This document shows positions 1 to 6,457 of a DNA stretch of 13,434 nt, piece after piece (positions within the stretch are counted from its first letter, which is position 1; every line of letters starts with the position of its first letter). The DNA lies in contig DAOPKN010000052.1 of NCBI GenBank assembly GCA_035391225.1, positions 1 to 13,434 of the forward strand. Reading direction: 5' to 3'. This DNA is from DAOPKN01 sp035391225. Lineage in GTDB: Bacteria; Thermotogota; Thermotogae; MWEM01. The position numbers and the translations under genes are program-made. The notes under the pieces are model-generated. The model was not told the origin of the DNA. It ran no database searches and saw nothing but the letters and a program-made list of their open reading frames with translations.

Positions 1-30
1 GGAAAAGCGGGGAAGGGTTTCCCCGCTTCC
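1..30 (-). terminator. Intrinsic terminator hairpin, end of the left-most unit
   Basis: On the minus strand, bases 28-19 and 14-5 form a perfect 10-bp stem (AAGCGGGGAA / TTCCCCGCTT) around the 4-base loop ACCC. The stem is followed by TT and the window edge, so the U-tract is short or cut off. It begins 17 bases after the stop codon of the small gene at 46-306, where a rho-independent terminator would be expected. The weak or truncated U-tract is the main doubt. Confidence 0.7.
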
Positions 31-45
31 AGGATGCAATGGGTA

Positions 46-306
46 TCAGTCTTTCTCCAGGACACGCACCTGCTTTTGACCATCCAGCTGGCCTCGAAGG
101 TAGCTCAGTTCCAACTCTTGCTGGTATACCTTTTCCAGCAATTGCTGCAGCTTGTCCTCCAACCCGGGTGGTAGAGAGTTTTGCGCTTGGGTTTGGGTGG
201 TTTCTTCGCTGGAAATGAAGGTTTCCACGATCTTTTTTCGGGACTTGTCGTTTCCAATCACTGCGCCAATGCCCAGCAGGATCAGACCGCCGATCAGTTC
301 GCCCAT
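46..306 (-). CDS. Small membrane-anchored coiled-coil protein, unknown function
   Basis: An 86-residue protein I do not recognise. Residues 4-18 are a hydrophobic, glycine-rich segment (GELIGGLILLGIGAVIG) that reads as a signal anchor or single membrane helix. A basic patch (KSRKK) follows, then a polar Thr/Gln-rich linker. Residues about 48-80 form a probable coiled coil (LEDKLQQLLEKVYQQELELSYLRGQL) with regular Leu spacing. The ATG at 306 has a strong GAGGAGG site a few bases upstream, and the gene starts only 12 bases after the stop of the DUF4258-like gene, so the two are almost surely co-transcribed. A terminator hairpin follows at 1-30. A membrane partner or antidote of the upstream protein is possible, but nothing in the sequence shows it. 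Confidence 0.7.
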   Translation of the reverse strand: MGELIGGLILLGIGAVIGNDKSRKKIVETFISSEETTQTQAQNSLPPGLEDKLQQLLEKVYQQELELSYLRGQLDGQKQVRVLEKD

Positions 307-318
307 TCTTTTCCCTCC

Positions 319-561
319 TCAGTTGTGCAGCTTGAAGTTCTTGTTCTTGAACACGGTGATGATCTTGTTGCTGTTACGGTCCACCATCAGGTGGATGCCG
401 TTTGCGCGATCGCTCTTGGGGAACCACTTGCCGTACGCGGATAACAACAGCGCGTTGTCCTTGGCGGAAGACACCTTCCCGTTGCGCAAGATGCGTTGCA
501 GGGTTTGGGCCGAGATGCCAAATTGTTGACAGCGTTTCTTCGCGTGCTTGCTCAGGTCCAT
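319..561 (-). CDS. DUF4258-like small protein (possible RelE-fold, toxin-like)
   Basis: An 80-residue basic protein. The layout resembles DUF4258: an N-terminal motif 'L-S-K-HAKKRCQQFGIS' (compare HAxxRxxxRGIS), a helix 'QTLQRILRNGKV', and a C-terminal beta pair 'GIHLMVDRNSNKIITVFKN' (compare hxVVVDxxGxIITVY). Some small families with this fold act as toxins or RNases, others have no known role; I infer the fold from pattern only. The ATG at 561 is preceded by GGAGGG. A copy of the repeated leader motif (599-614) lies 37 bases upstream of the start, so the gene may have its own promoter, although read-through from cas4 is also possible. The next gene starts 12 bases after its stop. The alternative is simply an uncharacterised small CRISPR-neighbour protein. 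Confidence 0.65.
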   Translation of the reverse strand: MDLSKHAKKRCQQFGISAQTLQRILRNGKVSSAKDNALLLSAYGKWFPKSDRANGIHLMVDRNSNKIITVFKNKNFKLHN

Positions 562-598
562 TTCGTTCCCTCCTTTGATTTGTGTTCAAGTGATTCAG

Positions 599-614
599 CA
601 CACTGATGTTTTTA
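599..614 (-). promoter_or_regulatory. Leader motif copy 1 (upstream of DUF4258-like gene)
   Basis: The minus strand reads TAAAAAC-ATCAGTGTG, followed by C. It is one of three near-identical copies in the window, each just upstream of a transcription unit. Here the TAA of the motif doubles as the stop codon of cas4 (612-614). It ends 37 bases before the ATG at 561. The TAAAAA part could be a -10 element, but no good -35 is seen. No terminator-like hairpin follows this copy, unlike the other two. Confidence 0.6.
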
Positions 615-1094
615 TGCCCAGCAAAAGGGGCCGTACCCGCACTTGGAACAAATTCCGGTCCATTTGGGGGGTGGGGGAAAGGGTTGGGAAGCCAGCTGTT
701 GGATTTCTGCAATCATCCGTTCCATCTGCTGCTCGTCTTGCTCGGTGAAAACCACTTCGATTCGCCGGTGTTCGAGGGGAACGAGGATTGCTCCCTTGGC
801 TTCGATACCTCGTTCCTTGAGCAACTTGAGGTAGAAGTGGACTTGGGCGGTGGCTCCCTTGATGGATCGGGAGGATTTCTTGATCTCTCCCACCACGGTC
901 ACGCTTCTTTCCTTCCAAATCACGTCGATTTTCGCACCAGGAAGTTCCACTTCCTTGGCTCCTTTTCCACGGTAACTCGTGCGGTGAATGAATCGCCCGA
1001 GCTCCAGGTAGGGGTTTTCGTGTTCTGGAACAAAGCGCCGGCAGGCCAACCAGGCCTGCCGGGCACAACTTTGATACGAGAGAATGACGCTTCC
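612..1094 (-). CDS. cas4: Cas4-like CRISPR-associated exonuclease, 5' end lost in gap
   Basis: 160 residues are visible, and the reading frame stays open into the N gap at 1095. Cas4 proteins are RecB-type PD-(D/E)XK nucleases with a 4Fe-4S cluster that trim new spacers. The visible features in order are: first cluster Cys in 'SYQSCARQAWL' (residue 10 of the visible part), His in 'GRFIHRTSY' (37), Asp in 'GAKIDVI' (57), the E-x-K pair in 'VVGEIKKSS' (70, 72), Gln in 'ATAQVHFYL' (84), and the C-terminal three-Cys cluster ligands 'CSKCGYGPFC' (149, 152, 158). All catalytic and cluster residues are therefore present. A TTG at 1049 could be called as a start but would remove the first Cys, so the true start must lie a few codons away inside the gap. 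No cas1 or cas2 is adjacent in the window. The upstream neighbour before the gap is the Hsp70-like gene, possibly the same operon. Confidence 0.9.
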   Translation of the reverse strand, partial: GSVILSYQSCARQAWLACRRFVPEHENPYLELGRFIHRTSYRGKGAKEVELPGAKIDVIWKERSVTVVGEIKKSSRSIKGATAQVHFYLKLLKERGIEAKGAILVPLEHRRIEVVFTEQDEQQMERMIAEIQQLASQPFPPPPKWTGICSKCGYGPFCWA

Positions 1095-1194
1095 NNNNNN
1101 NNNNNNNNNNNNNNNNNNNNNNNNNNNNNNNNNNNNNNNNNNNNNNNNNNNNNNNNNNNNNNNNNNNNNNNNNNNNNNNNNNNNNNNNNNNNNN
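1095..1194. other. Assembly gap (100 N)
   Basis: Exactly 100 undetermined bases, the usual placeholder for a scaffold gap of unknown length. It separates the 3' end of the Hsp70-like gene (stop at 1227) from the truncated cas4. The missing sequence must contain at least the first codons of cas4, and could hide further genes or a CRISPR array. Confidence 0.97.
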
Positions 1195-1226
1195 GTCCCA
1201 GAAAGGCTTTTCCTTTGCTTGTTTGT

Positions 1227-3887
1227 TTAGCCGTCCAGGTTGGAGACTTTGAGTTGGCTGCGAATGGAAAGGAGAACGCCCCGTTGCTCGGAGGTGAGGG
1301 CTTCACCACGGAGCAGGCTTTTGGCAATTCCGATTATGCGTTGCACGAGGATGTCTGTTTTCCACATCTGCTGAAACGATCCCAGCAGTTGCACGTAGTG
1401 GTGCTTCTTTTTGGGGGAAAGGGCATCTTCCAAGGCGGGCGCGCCAATTTCTGCCAGTGCATAGGCGAAGTTGTGCGCCACGTTTGGGTGCTGTTCGTTT
1501 GGAATGCGCTTCCAACTCTGGTCCAAGACAGGTTCCAAGTGGGAAATGGGCAGTGGGGATTCTTTTTCCCGGCTTCCCAGTTTTCCCAGTGCCCAGTAGG
1601 CTGCGATGCGTTCACCTTTCTTTGGGGATTGTAGGAAGCGTTCTACCGGTCGCAGGCTGTTGACATTGGTGCCGGTCTTTCCCAGCGAAATCAATGCCTG
1701 CGAGTGAATGGGGACCAGTTTCTGGTTTTCCAGCAGGTTGATCAGCCACTCTTCGGCAAGAGGGAGTTCGGCTTTTCCGATGGTTTCAACCACTGTACGC
1801 ACCACGGTGTTGATTTGTTTCGAACCCGCGGTTTGCAGGAATCCCTTGAGGAGGAAGCGCTGGATTCCGCGGACGATTGTGCTCCTGTCGGAATCGTCGA
1901 GGTATTCGCACATGTTGCCCAACACTTGGAGCATGCGCGTGCGGCAAAAATCGTTTTCGCTGGGCAACACTTGCAAGAAGGAGTTGATGAACTTGCGGTT
2001 GTTTCTCGCGGTGTAAATTTTCTTTTCCATCTCCAGTAGCCTTTTCATGGAATGGGCGCGAAGCTGGGGAAGCGTTTGGTTGGAAGTCTCCCTTGCCAGT
2101 TTTCGGTACTCTCGAGCAGTTTCCACGAGGGGAAGCTCCGGACCAAAGGGGGCCTTGGACGTTGTTTTTTTCTTTGGGAACGGGGTAACGGAGGTCTTGG
2201 CCGCCGAAGCCTCCCCGGAGAGTGCTCCGCTTTCTTGGAAGGAGTGCCCGGGTTTGTCGGAAAGCCATCCTTTCACGTGGATGATGTTGTTGGTGTCCAC
2301 GCTCAGCTGCACGCTTACCCGCTGCCCCTTTTGCAAAGGCTTGGGGAAGCGTACCACCCTTTCCATGATCTTGCGGTTGGGCGCTCGAGTATCGTTTCTC
2401 CATCCAAGGTACACCGGAAGCGAAAGGCTGGTGGCTCCATCCACGGGTATTTCGAAATCGTCTTGGATCGGTGACTGGCACGGAAGAACGGTTCCGGCAG
2501 GGATCAGATGCACAACGTATCCACCGGTGGTTTCCAACCCGATGGTTTCGTGCAGGATGGCCGTGGCTTTTTCGTGGGACTGCAATTTGAGGTGGTAAAT
2601 GGCCGCCCCCCTGGCCACAGATTGATCCGGGTCCATCACGCACACGGGCTTTTGGCCAAGGAACTCTTCCAGGCGCTTGGATACGAGTGGGAAGCGTGTC
2701 ATTCCTCCATTCAGAAGCACCAGGTCGACGGTGGGGATGGGCGGGTTTTGCCCATTGGTGCGTTCCTTATCCCGGGCCTTTTTCAACACATCCAGGATGG
2801 GATACAGGATGTTTTGGCTTTCGTGCTCTTCGAGTTGTTCAAATCGCTCAAGGTCTTGGAGGGTGAGCTCCGGGCCCAAAAGGGTGTGAACCATTTTCCG
2901 GTACTGTTCAAGGTTCAGGCTTTTCTCGAATCCCCTGCTGTCAAGGATGTATCCCTGCAGGATGTCCACGTTTCTTTCCGCCAACCCCGCCTCGCCTTGC
3001 AACAGGGGGTTGGAGAGCAGGTCGCTGAGTTCGATCTTGGCTCGTTCCGCCAACACCTGGAAATTCGATTGTAAGAACCGTTCCTGCAAGGTATCGATCT
3101 GGATTCCCCGGAGTTTGCTGCGGAATTCCCCGAGGAAATTGTCGCGCACGCGCTCGTCGAAAAGATCACCTCCGATTTGGGTGTAGCGGGAAATGGCAAG
3201 GTCTTGGAAGGTGGTCTTGCCGTTTTCTTCCCAAACCCGGTGCAGCGAAACGTCCAGCGTCCCTCCGCCCAAGTCGAAGACCATCACCGTTTTGGGTTGT
3301 TGGAAGGAAACCACGGTGCCGGGGATTTCCCCGTTTTGTTGGCGGTTGATGAAATCGTAGAGCACCGCCCGGGGTTCGTCGAGCAGGATGTTTCCTTCCT
3401 CTCCCCCTTCGATCGCCAACTGGAACCCTGCTTCTTTTGCAGCCTTCAAAGTGTCTTGCCGCATGTCGCTGTCGAAGGATGCGGGAACGGTGATCACCGC
3501 GCGGTCGGGTTCGAATCCCAGCAGCGAGGCGGCGCTTTTGCGGATGTGGGAGAGGATATAGGCGGAAACCTGGTGCGGGGAATATTCCTCCCCCGCGATG
3601 GAAAACAGCTGGTCGGAACCCATGAAGCTTTTCACGGATTTGACCACGTTCTGCGGGCGTGTCCCCCACATGAAACGGGCCAGATCGCCCACGATGGGCG
3701 CACTTCCATCCTTGAAGTACACCACGGAGGGTAGAAGAGGGCGGTTCTCTTGCCCGCCACCTTTGACCATTCGCGGAAGCGTCAGCACCTGGGTGTGCAG
3801 CTTCCCATTATTGGGATCGCGCATTCCCCAGGCCACTACGCTGTTCGTTGTCCCAAGATCGATTCCCAGTACGACGGAATTGTTCAA
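1227..3887 (-). CDS. Hsp70/DnaK-like ATPase with C-terminal helical-repeat extension
   Basis: An 886-residue protein, about 250 longer than a standard DnaK (about 610-640). The N-terminal actin-like ATPase is clear: phosphate-1 loop 'VVLGIDLGTTNSVV' (residues 5-18), 'ITVPASFD' (132-139), phosphate-2 'FDLGGGTLDVSL' (204-215), adenosine motif 'LNGGMTRFP' (392-400) and 'DPDQSVARGAA' (419-429). Residues about 450-550 resemble the beta-sandwich substrate domain ('LIPAGTVLPC...LPVYLGWRND...'). A polar linker (about 550-585) leads to about 300 helical residues with HEAT-like repeats ('AYWALGKLGSRE', 'AYALAEIGAPALEDAL') in place of the DnaK lid. The TTG start is chosen because AGGAGG (3895-3900) lies 7 bases upstream and the signature begins right after. 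It follows the GrpE-like stop by 2 bases. By family, a chaperone or conformational switch; the helical tail may give client specificity. It is not the housekeeping DnaK. Confidence 0.93.
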   Translation of the reverse strand: MNNSVVLGIDLGTTNSVVAWGMRDPNNGKLHTQVLTLPRMVKGGGQENRPLLPSVVYFKDGSAPIVGDLARFMWGTRPQNVVKSVKSFMGSDQLFSIAGEEYSPHQVSAYILSHIRKSAASLLGFEPDRAVITVPASFDSDMRQDTLKAAKEAGFQLAIEGGEEGNILLDEPRAVLYDFINRQQNGEIPGTVVSFQQPKTVMVFDLGGGTLDVSLHRVWEENGKTTFQDLAISRYTQIGGDLFDERVRDNFLGEFRSKLRGIQIDTLQERFLQSNFQVLAERAKIELSDLLSNPLLQGEAGLAERNVDILQGYILDSRGFEKSLNLEQYRKMVHTLLGPELTLQDLERFEQLEEHESQNILYPILDVLKKARDKERTNGQNPPIPTVDLVLLNGGMTRFPLVSKRLEEFLGQKPVCVMDPDQSVARGAAIYHLKLQSHEKATAILHETIGLETTGGYVVHLIPAGTVLPCQSPIQDDFEIPVDGATSLSLPVYLGWRNDTRAPNRKIMERVVRFPKPLQKGQRVSVQLSVDTNNIIHVKGWLSDKPGHSFQESGALSGEASAAKTSVTPFPKKKTTSKAPFGPELPLVETAREYRKLARETSNQTLPQLRAHSMKRLLEMEKKIYTARNNRKFINSFLQVLPSENDFCRTRMLQVLGNMCEYLDDSDRSTIVRGIQRFLLKGFLQTAGSKQINTVVRTVVETIGKAELPLAEEWLINLLENQKLVPIHSQALISLGKTGTNVNSLRPVERFLQSPKKGERIAAYWALGKLGSREKESPLPISHLEPVLDQSWKRIPNEQHPNVAHNFAYALAEIGAPALEDALSPKKKHHYVQLLGSFQQMWKTDILVQRIIGIAKSLLRGEALTSEQRGVLLSIRSQLKVSNLDG

Positions 3888-3889
3888 GG

Positions 3890-4960
3890 TCAATCCTCCT
3901 TTTCGGGTTCCACGATTTCCATCACGTACGGAGGGGTGATGACCTGCCCATCCACTCTCCATCCGCCACGCATAACTTTCACGCTCTTTTTCTCTCCGTC
4001 TTCAAATCCGGAGCCGGTGTATTCCACCTGCTCGCTGGCAATGGCGTCCAACTGGAGTTGCTCACCCGTGGCATGGATCGCTTCCACCCCGCTTTGGAGG
4101 AGGAACTTCTGGAAGAGTTTCAGGCTGATGCGCAGCGAATCCAGCTCTTCGGGGAGGCTTTCTTCCTCTTGCGAAAGGGCAGAGAGGGTCTGGTCCGCGT
4201 TGGCCAGTTGGTCCAACAAGTTCGCTCCTTGGAAGTGGTGAAGTTCGGAAAAGAAGCGAAACTTGGCTCTTTGTTCGGATTCTTCCTGGAGCTGTTGGAC
4301 TTTTTTCTCGGCATGATCCAGGCTGGTTTGCAGCACGGTGACGGTTTCCACGGGGTCTTCTTTCACCGGCGGAGCTGGTGGCGTGGGAGGCATTTTTCGA
4401 GAGGGGCGCCGGAGCCTTTCCCGACGAATCCATTCGGGCGGGAGTATCTCCAGAATTCGGTGGAACAATTCCTTGGTTTGCCCGGGGTTGAGATTCTTCC
4501 CCAGGAATTCGAAGAGTTCGCGGTCTTCTTGGGAGAAGGAGGGTTTTTGCGAAAGGGAACAAAGGATTCCAACTCGAGAAAAGGCTTTTGCGTCGGTGTC
4601 TTTATCCATTCGCTCTGACAACCCCGCAAACTGCCGTGGTTCCGCGTGTGGTTGTTGCAAAATCCCCACAATGGTTCGAGCGTTTTTTTCGGTTGCACGT
4701 ACCCAAACCATCCTTTGGTCCGTGTAAGACAGCCTTCTCCACTTCAAAAACGATTCTACCCCCATACGAAGAGCCCATTGACCGGTTTTGCGGGAAATTC
4801 CCTTCACCAGGGCTCCAAGCTCCGCGCCAGGGTTATCCAGTAGCCAGTGTGCCAACCAAAATTCTTCCTCGAAGGCGTTGGGTTTCCCAGCTTGCTCGGC
4901 CCATCCACGTGCGCCTCGGAAAGCCTCCATGAGTTTTTTCCTTGTGTTTTCGTTGTTCAA
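3890..4960 (-). CDS. GrpE-like nucleotide-exchange factor with unique N-terminal region
   Basis: A 356-residue protein. Residues about 289-350 match the GrpE beta-head: 'QSGVEAI' corresponds to the GrpE 'FGVEVI' stretch, and 'SVKVMRGGWRVDGQVITPPYVMEI' corresponds to '[23 protein letters not shown]'. Before it lies a charged coiled-coil stretch (about 206-300, 'LDHAEKKVQQLQEESEQRAKF'), as in GrpE's long helices. Residues 1-185 are a Trp- and Arg-rich helical domain I do not recognise ('FWLAHWLLDNPGAELGALV'), joined by a proline linker (PPTPPAPP, about 191-198). It is twice the usual GrpE length (about 180-200). The TTG start at 4960 has AAAGGAGAG 7 bases upstream. The Hsp70-like gene follows 2 bp after its stop, which supports a dedicated exchange-factor/Hsp70 pair. 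The GrpE assignment is mine by alignment of motifs and should be tested by profile search. Confidence 0.75.
   Translation of the reverse strand: MNNENTRKKLMEAFRGARGWAEQAGKPNAFEEEFWLAHWLLDNPGAELGALVKGISRKTGQWALRMGVESFLKWRRLSYTDQRMVWVRATEKNARTIVGILQQPHAEPRQFAGLSERMDKDTDAKAFSRVGILCSLSQKPSFSQEDRELFEFLGKNLNPGQTKELFHRILEILPPEWIRRERLRRPSRKMPPTPPAPPVKEDPVETVTVLQTSLDHAEKKVQQLQEESEQRAKFRFFSELHHFQGANLLDQLANADQTLSALSQEEESLPEELDSLRISLKLFQKFLLQSGVEAIHATGEQLQLDAIASEQVEYTGSGFEDGEKKSVKVMRGGWRVDGQVITPPYVMEIVEPEKED
3895..3900 (-). promoter_or_regulatory. Ribosome-binding site setting the Hsp70-like TTG start
   Basis: AGGAGG on the minus strand lies 7 bases before TTG at 3887. An in-frame TTG at 3893 would be only one base from it, and a much longer reading frame from 3962 would run through the end of the GrpE-like gene. 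This site therefore fixes the short start. Confidence 0.8.
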
Positions 4961-4967
4961 GGGCGTT

Positions 4968-4976
4968 CTCTCCTTT
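4968..4976 (-). promoter_or_regulatory. Ribosome-binding site for the GrpE-like TTG start
   Basis: AAAGGAGAG lies 7 bases before TTG at 4960. The frame stays open upstream to 5050, but that extension would run through the GC-rich terminator-like hairpin (4999-5032) and has no comparable site, so the shorter start is preferred. Confidence 0.7.
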
Positions 4977-4998
4977 CCAGGTTCGTGTTTGCATAAAG

Positions 4999-5032
4999 AA
5001 AAATCCCCCCCGGTCCAACGGACTCGAGGGGG
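4999..5032 (-). terminator. Terminator-like hairpin in the leader of the GrpE-like gene
   Basis: On the minus strand a GC-rich stem (outer C-rich arm 5031-5026 with G-rich arm 5010-5005, inner GTCC/GGAC, 2x2 internal loop and loop GTT) is followed directly by ATTTTTC, the hallmark of a rho-independent terminator. It lies 35 bases after the stop of the beta-CASP gene and 38 bases before the TTG of the GrpE-like gene, downstream of motif copy 2. It may simply end the beta-CASP transcript. If the motif is a promoter, it is instead an attenuator in the leader of the chaperone operon. Confidence 0.75.
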
Positions 5033-5045
5033 CCAAGTAATAACG

Positions 5046-5062
5046 CACACTGATCTTTTTTA
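5046..5062 (-). promoter_or_regulatory. Leader motif copy 2 (upstream of GrpE/Hsp70-like unit)
   Basis: The minus strand reads TAAAAAAG-ATCAGTGTG, followed by C. It begins 5 bases after the beta-CASP stop codon and precedes the terminator-like hairpin and the GrpE-like start by 85 bases. A weak TTGGTC sits 14 bases upstream of the TAAAAA, too close for an ordinary -35. Confidence 0.6.
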
Positions 5063-5067
5063 CCTAC

Positions 5068-6420
5068 CTATGCCGCGACCAATTTCCTTCCCATGAAAAC
5101 GGGGACCTCGTTCATGGCGTGGATGACTTCGATCTCTCCCTCCACTTTCCGCTTCAATTCCCAGCGCAGGATGTTTTCGCGTTGGGCATCATCCGTGCCA
5201 TGCACAAAGACCACCGTGCTGGGGTGCAGCCGGGAAACGAATTGGACAATGCCTTCGTGCTGCACGTGGGCCGACAACGGCACTTGGTCAACCCGGGCGC
5301 GAAGTGGCACCAAATCGCTTCCAAAGCGGAAGACTTCGTCATGCGCACGAGCGGCCTGGAGGAGCTGGAAACCCTGGCTATCCTTGGCAAGGAAACCGGG
5401 GAAGAAGATGGCATTCTTCGGATCGGAGAGAAGGGCCTTGGCATGCCTCCAAGAGCGGGTACCGGGCATCAGCATGCCGGAGCTGGCGAGAATGATGCTC
5501 GATGTCAGGTTTTCTACACCTTGCCCTCGGGGAAGCTTGCGCACCAGGGAGTCCCACACGGGAACTCCGAAGCTTTCGTACACCTCGCTCACCGGGATGG
5601 CAAGACCATCGATGAAGATGGAAGAACCGGCTTTGGACTTTGTAGGGGGGAAGGAGAGAAACTGGTTCTCGACGGCGGATTTCAACAGCAACGCTACTTC
5701 CTGTGCCCGGCCAATGGAAAAGGAGGGGATTAGAACGTTCCCTCCATCGTCCAAAACCTGCTGAACGCCCTCGAAAAAACTGTAGAGGGGGAGCCCGGGG
5801 TTGTCGTGAGCGTCTGGGCTCCTTCCGCCGTACGTGTTTTCCATAATGAGGAAATCCACGTCCAGACCACGGGGAAGGCGAGCCCCGGGTACAGTTAACT
5901 GGTCCAGATCGGAAAAGTCGCCGGTGAAGAGAATGTTGCCCGCCGGGGTTTGCAGGTACAGCATGGCTGCACCCAGGATGTGTCCCGCGGGGAAGAGGGT
6001 GGCTCGAAGGTTTTTGCGCTGCAACGGAACGTTCATGGGTAGGGGAGATGCTTGGGAAAAGGCTGCCATCACTTCGGAGGAGGAAAATCCCTCGTGGCGA
6101 GCGGCGTCTTGCAGCATGAGCGAAGCCAGCGAAAGGGTGGGTTTCGACGCGTAAATGGGTCCGGCGTAGCCTTTCGTGGGAAGAAGCGGGATGGCCCCGC
6201 TGTGGTCCATGTGGGCGTGGGAGAGGAAAACCTCGTCCAGTTCCCACAACCCATCCAGGAAGCCTGCGTACACAAGCGAATCAAAATCCGGGTAATGCAG
6301 GGGAGCGTTGACCTTGATTCCGCAATCAAGGAGCATCTTGTGGTTTTCCACTTGGAGGAAATAGCTGCTTCTGCCAATCTCGTTTCCTCCACCGACGGCG
6401 CAAAAGGTGATGGGTACCAA
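5068..6420 (-). CDS. Beta-CASP metallo-beta-lactamase ribonuclease (YSH1/COG1236-like)
   Basis: A 450-residue protein with every motif of the beta-CASP RNA-processing nucleases. Zinc ligands of the lactamase fold: 'SHAHMDHSG' (H68, H70, D72, H73), 'PAGHILG' (H147), 'FTGDFS' (D168) and 'VHGTDD' (H407). Beta-CASP motifs: A 'MENTYGGR' (E194), then 'IPSFSIGRAQE' (232-241), B region 'FFPGFLAKDSQG' (about 339-350) and C 'SAHVQHEGI' (H385). By family these enzymes cut or trim RNA 5' to 3' or endonucleolytically; the substrate here is unknown. No KH domain or RNase J C-terminal domain is present. The TTG at 6420 is chosen because GGAGGTG lies 7 bases upstream and the fold begins at residue 4; that site is buried in a hairpin. 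It lies between the cmr operon and the GrpE/Hsp70-like unit. A role in crRNA or transcript processing is inference from position. Confidence 0.92.
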   Translation of the reverse strand: MVPITFCAVGGGNEIGRSSYFLQVENHKMLLDCGIKVNAPLHYPDFDSLVYAGFLDGLWELDEVFLSHAHMDHSGAIPLLPTKGYAGPIYASKPTLSLASLMLQDAARHEGFSSSEVMAAFSQASPLPMNVPLQRKNLRATLFPAGHILGAAMLYLQTPAGNILFTGDFSDLDQLTVPGARLPRGLDVDFLIMENTYGGRSPDAHDNPGLPLYSFFEGVQQVLDDGGNVLIPSFSIGRAQEVALLLKSAVENQFLSFPPTKSKAGSSIFIDGLAIPVSEVYESFGVPVWDSLVRKLPRGQGVENLTSSIILASSGMLMPGTRSWRHAKALLSDPKNAIFFPGFLAKDSQGFQLLQAARAHDEVFRFGSDLVPLRARVDQVPLSAHVQHEGIVQFVSRLHPSTVVFVHGTDDAQRENILRWELKRKVEGEIEVIHAMNEVPVFMGRKLVAA

Positions 6421-6421
6421 G

Positions 6422-6457
6422 AAAAAACACCTCCATTTTGGATTTCAAATGGAGATG
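6422..6457 (-). promoter_or_regulatory. Hairpin plus U6 that sequesters the beta-CASP gene's ribosome-binding site
   Basis: On the minus strand, CATCTCCATTT (6457-6447) pairs with AAATGGAGGTG (6438-6428), giving 11 bp with one G-U pair and an 8-base loop, followed by TTTTTT (6427-6422). One base later comes the TTG start at 6420. The only ribosome-binding site, GGAGGTG, is inside the 3' arm. The element therefore looks like an intrinsic terminator and also occludes translation. There is no room for a promoter between it and the start codon, so a leader attenuator or structure-controlled switch is the likely reading. Confidence 0.75.

Noticed and set aside
1038..1062. Perfect 10-bp inverted repeat (CCGGCAGGCC / GGCCTGCCGG) close to the assembly gap.
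   Set aside because: It lies inside the conserved Cas4 coding segment encoding ARQAWLACRR, so it is explained by codon choice. It may have contributed to the assembly break, but I cannot show this.
1203..1219. Weak AAAGG/CCTTT hairpin after the Hsp70-like stop codon.
   Set aside because: Only five A/T-rich pairs and no U-tract; not enough to call a terminator, and the gap hides what follows.
606..1634. Long plus-strand open frame running through the N gap.
   Set aside because: It is the antisense shadow of cas4 and the Hsp70-like gene, and its length depends on undetermined bases.
1786..2643. Open minus-strand frame of 285 codons inside the Hsp70-like gene, and similar long frames in the beta-CASP gene (5378-6247).
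   Set aside because: Arg/Pro/His-rich translation typical of off-frame reading in GC-rich genes; the in-frame proteins have clear domains.
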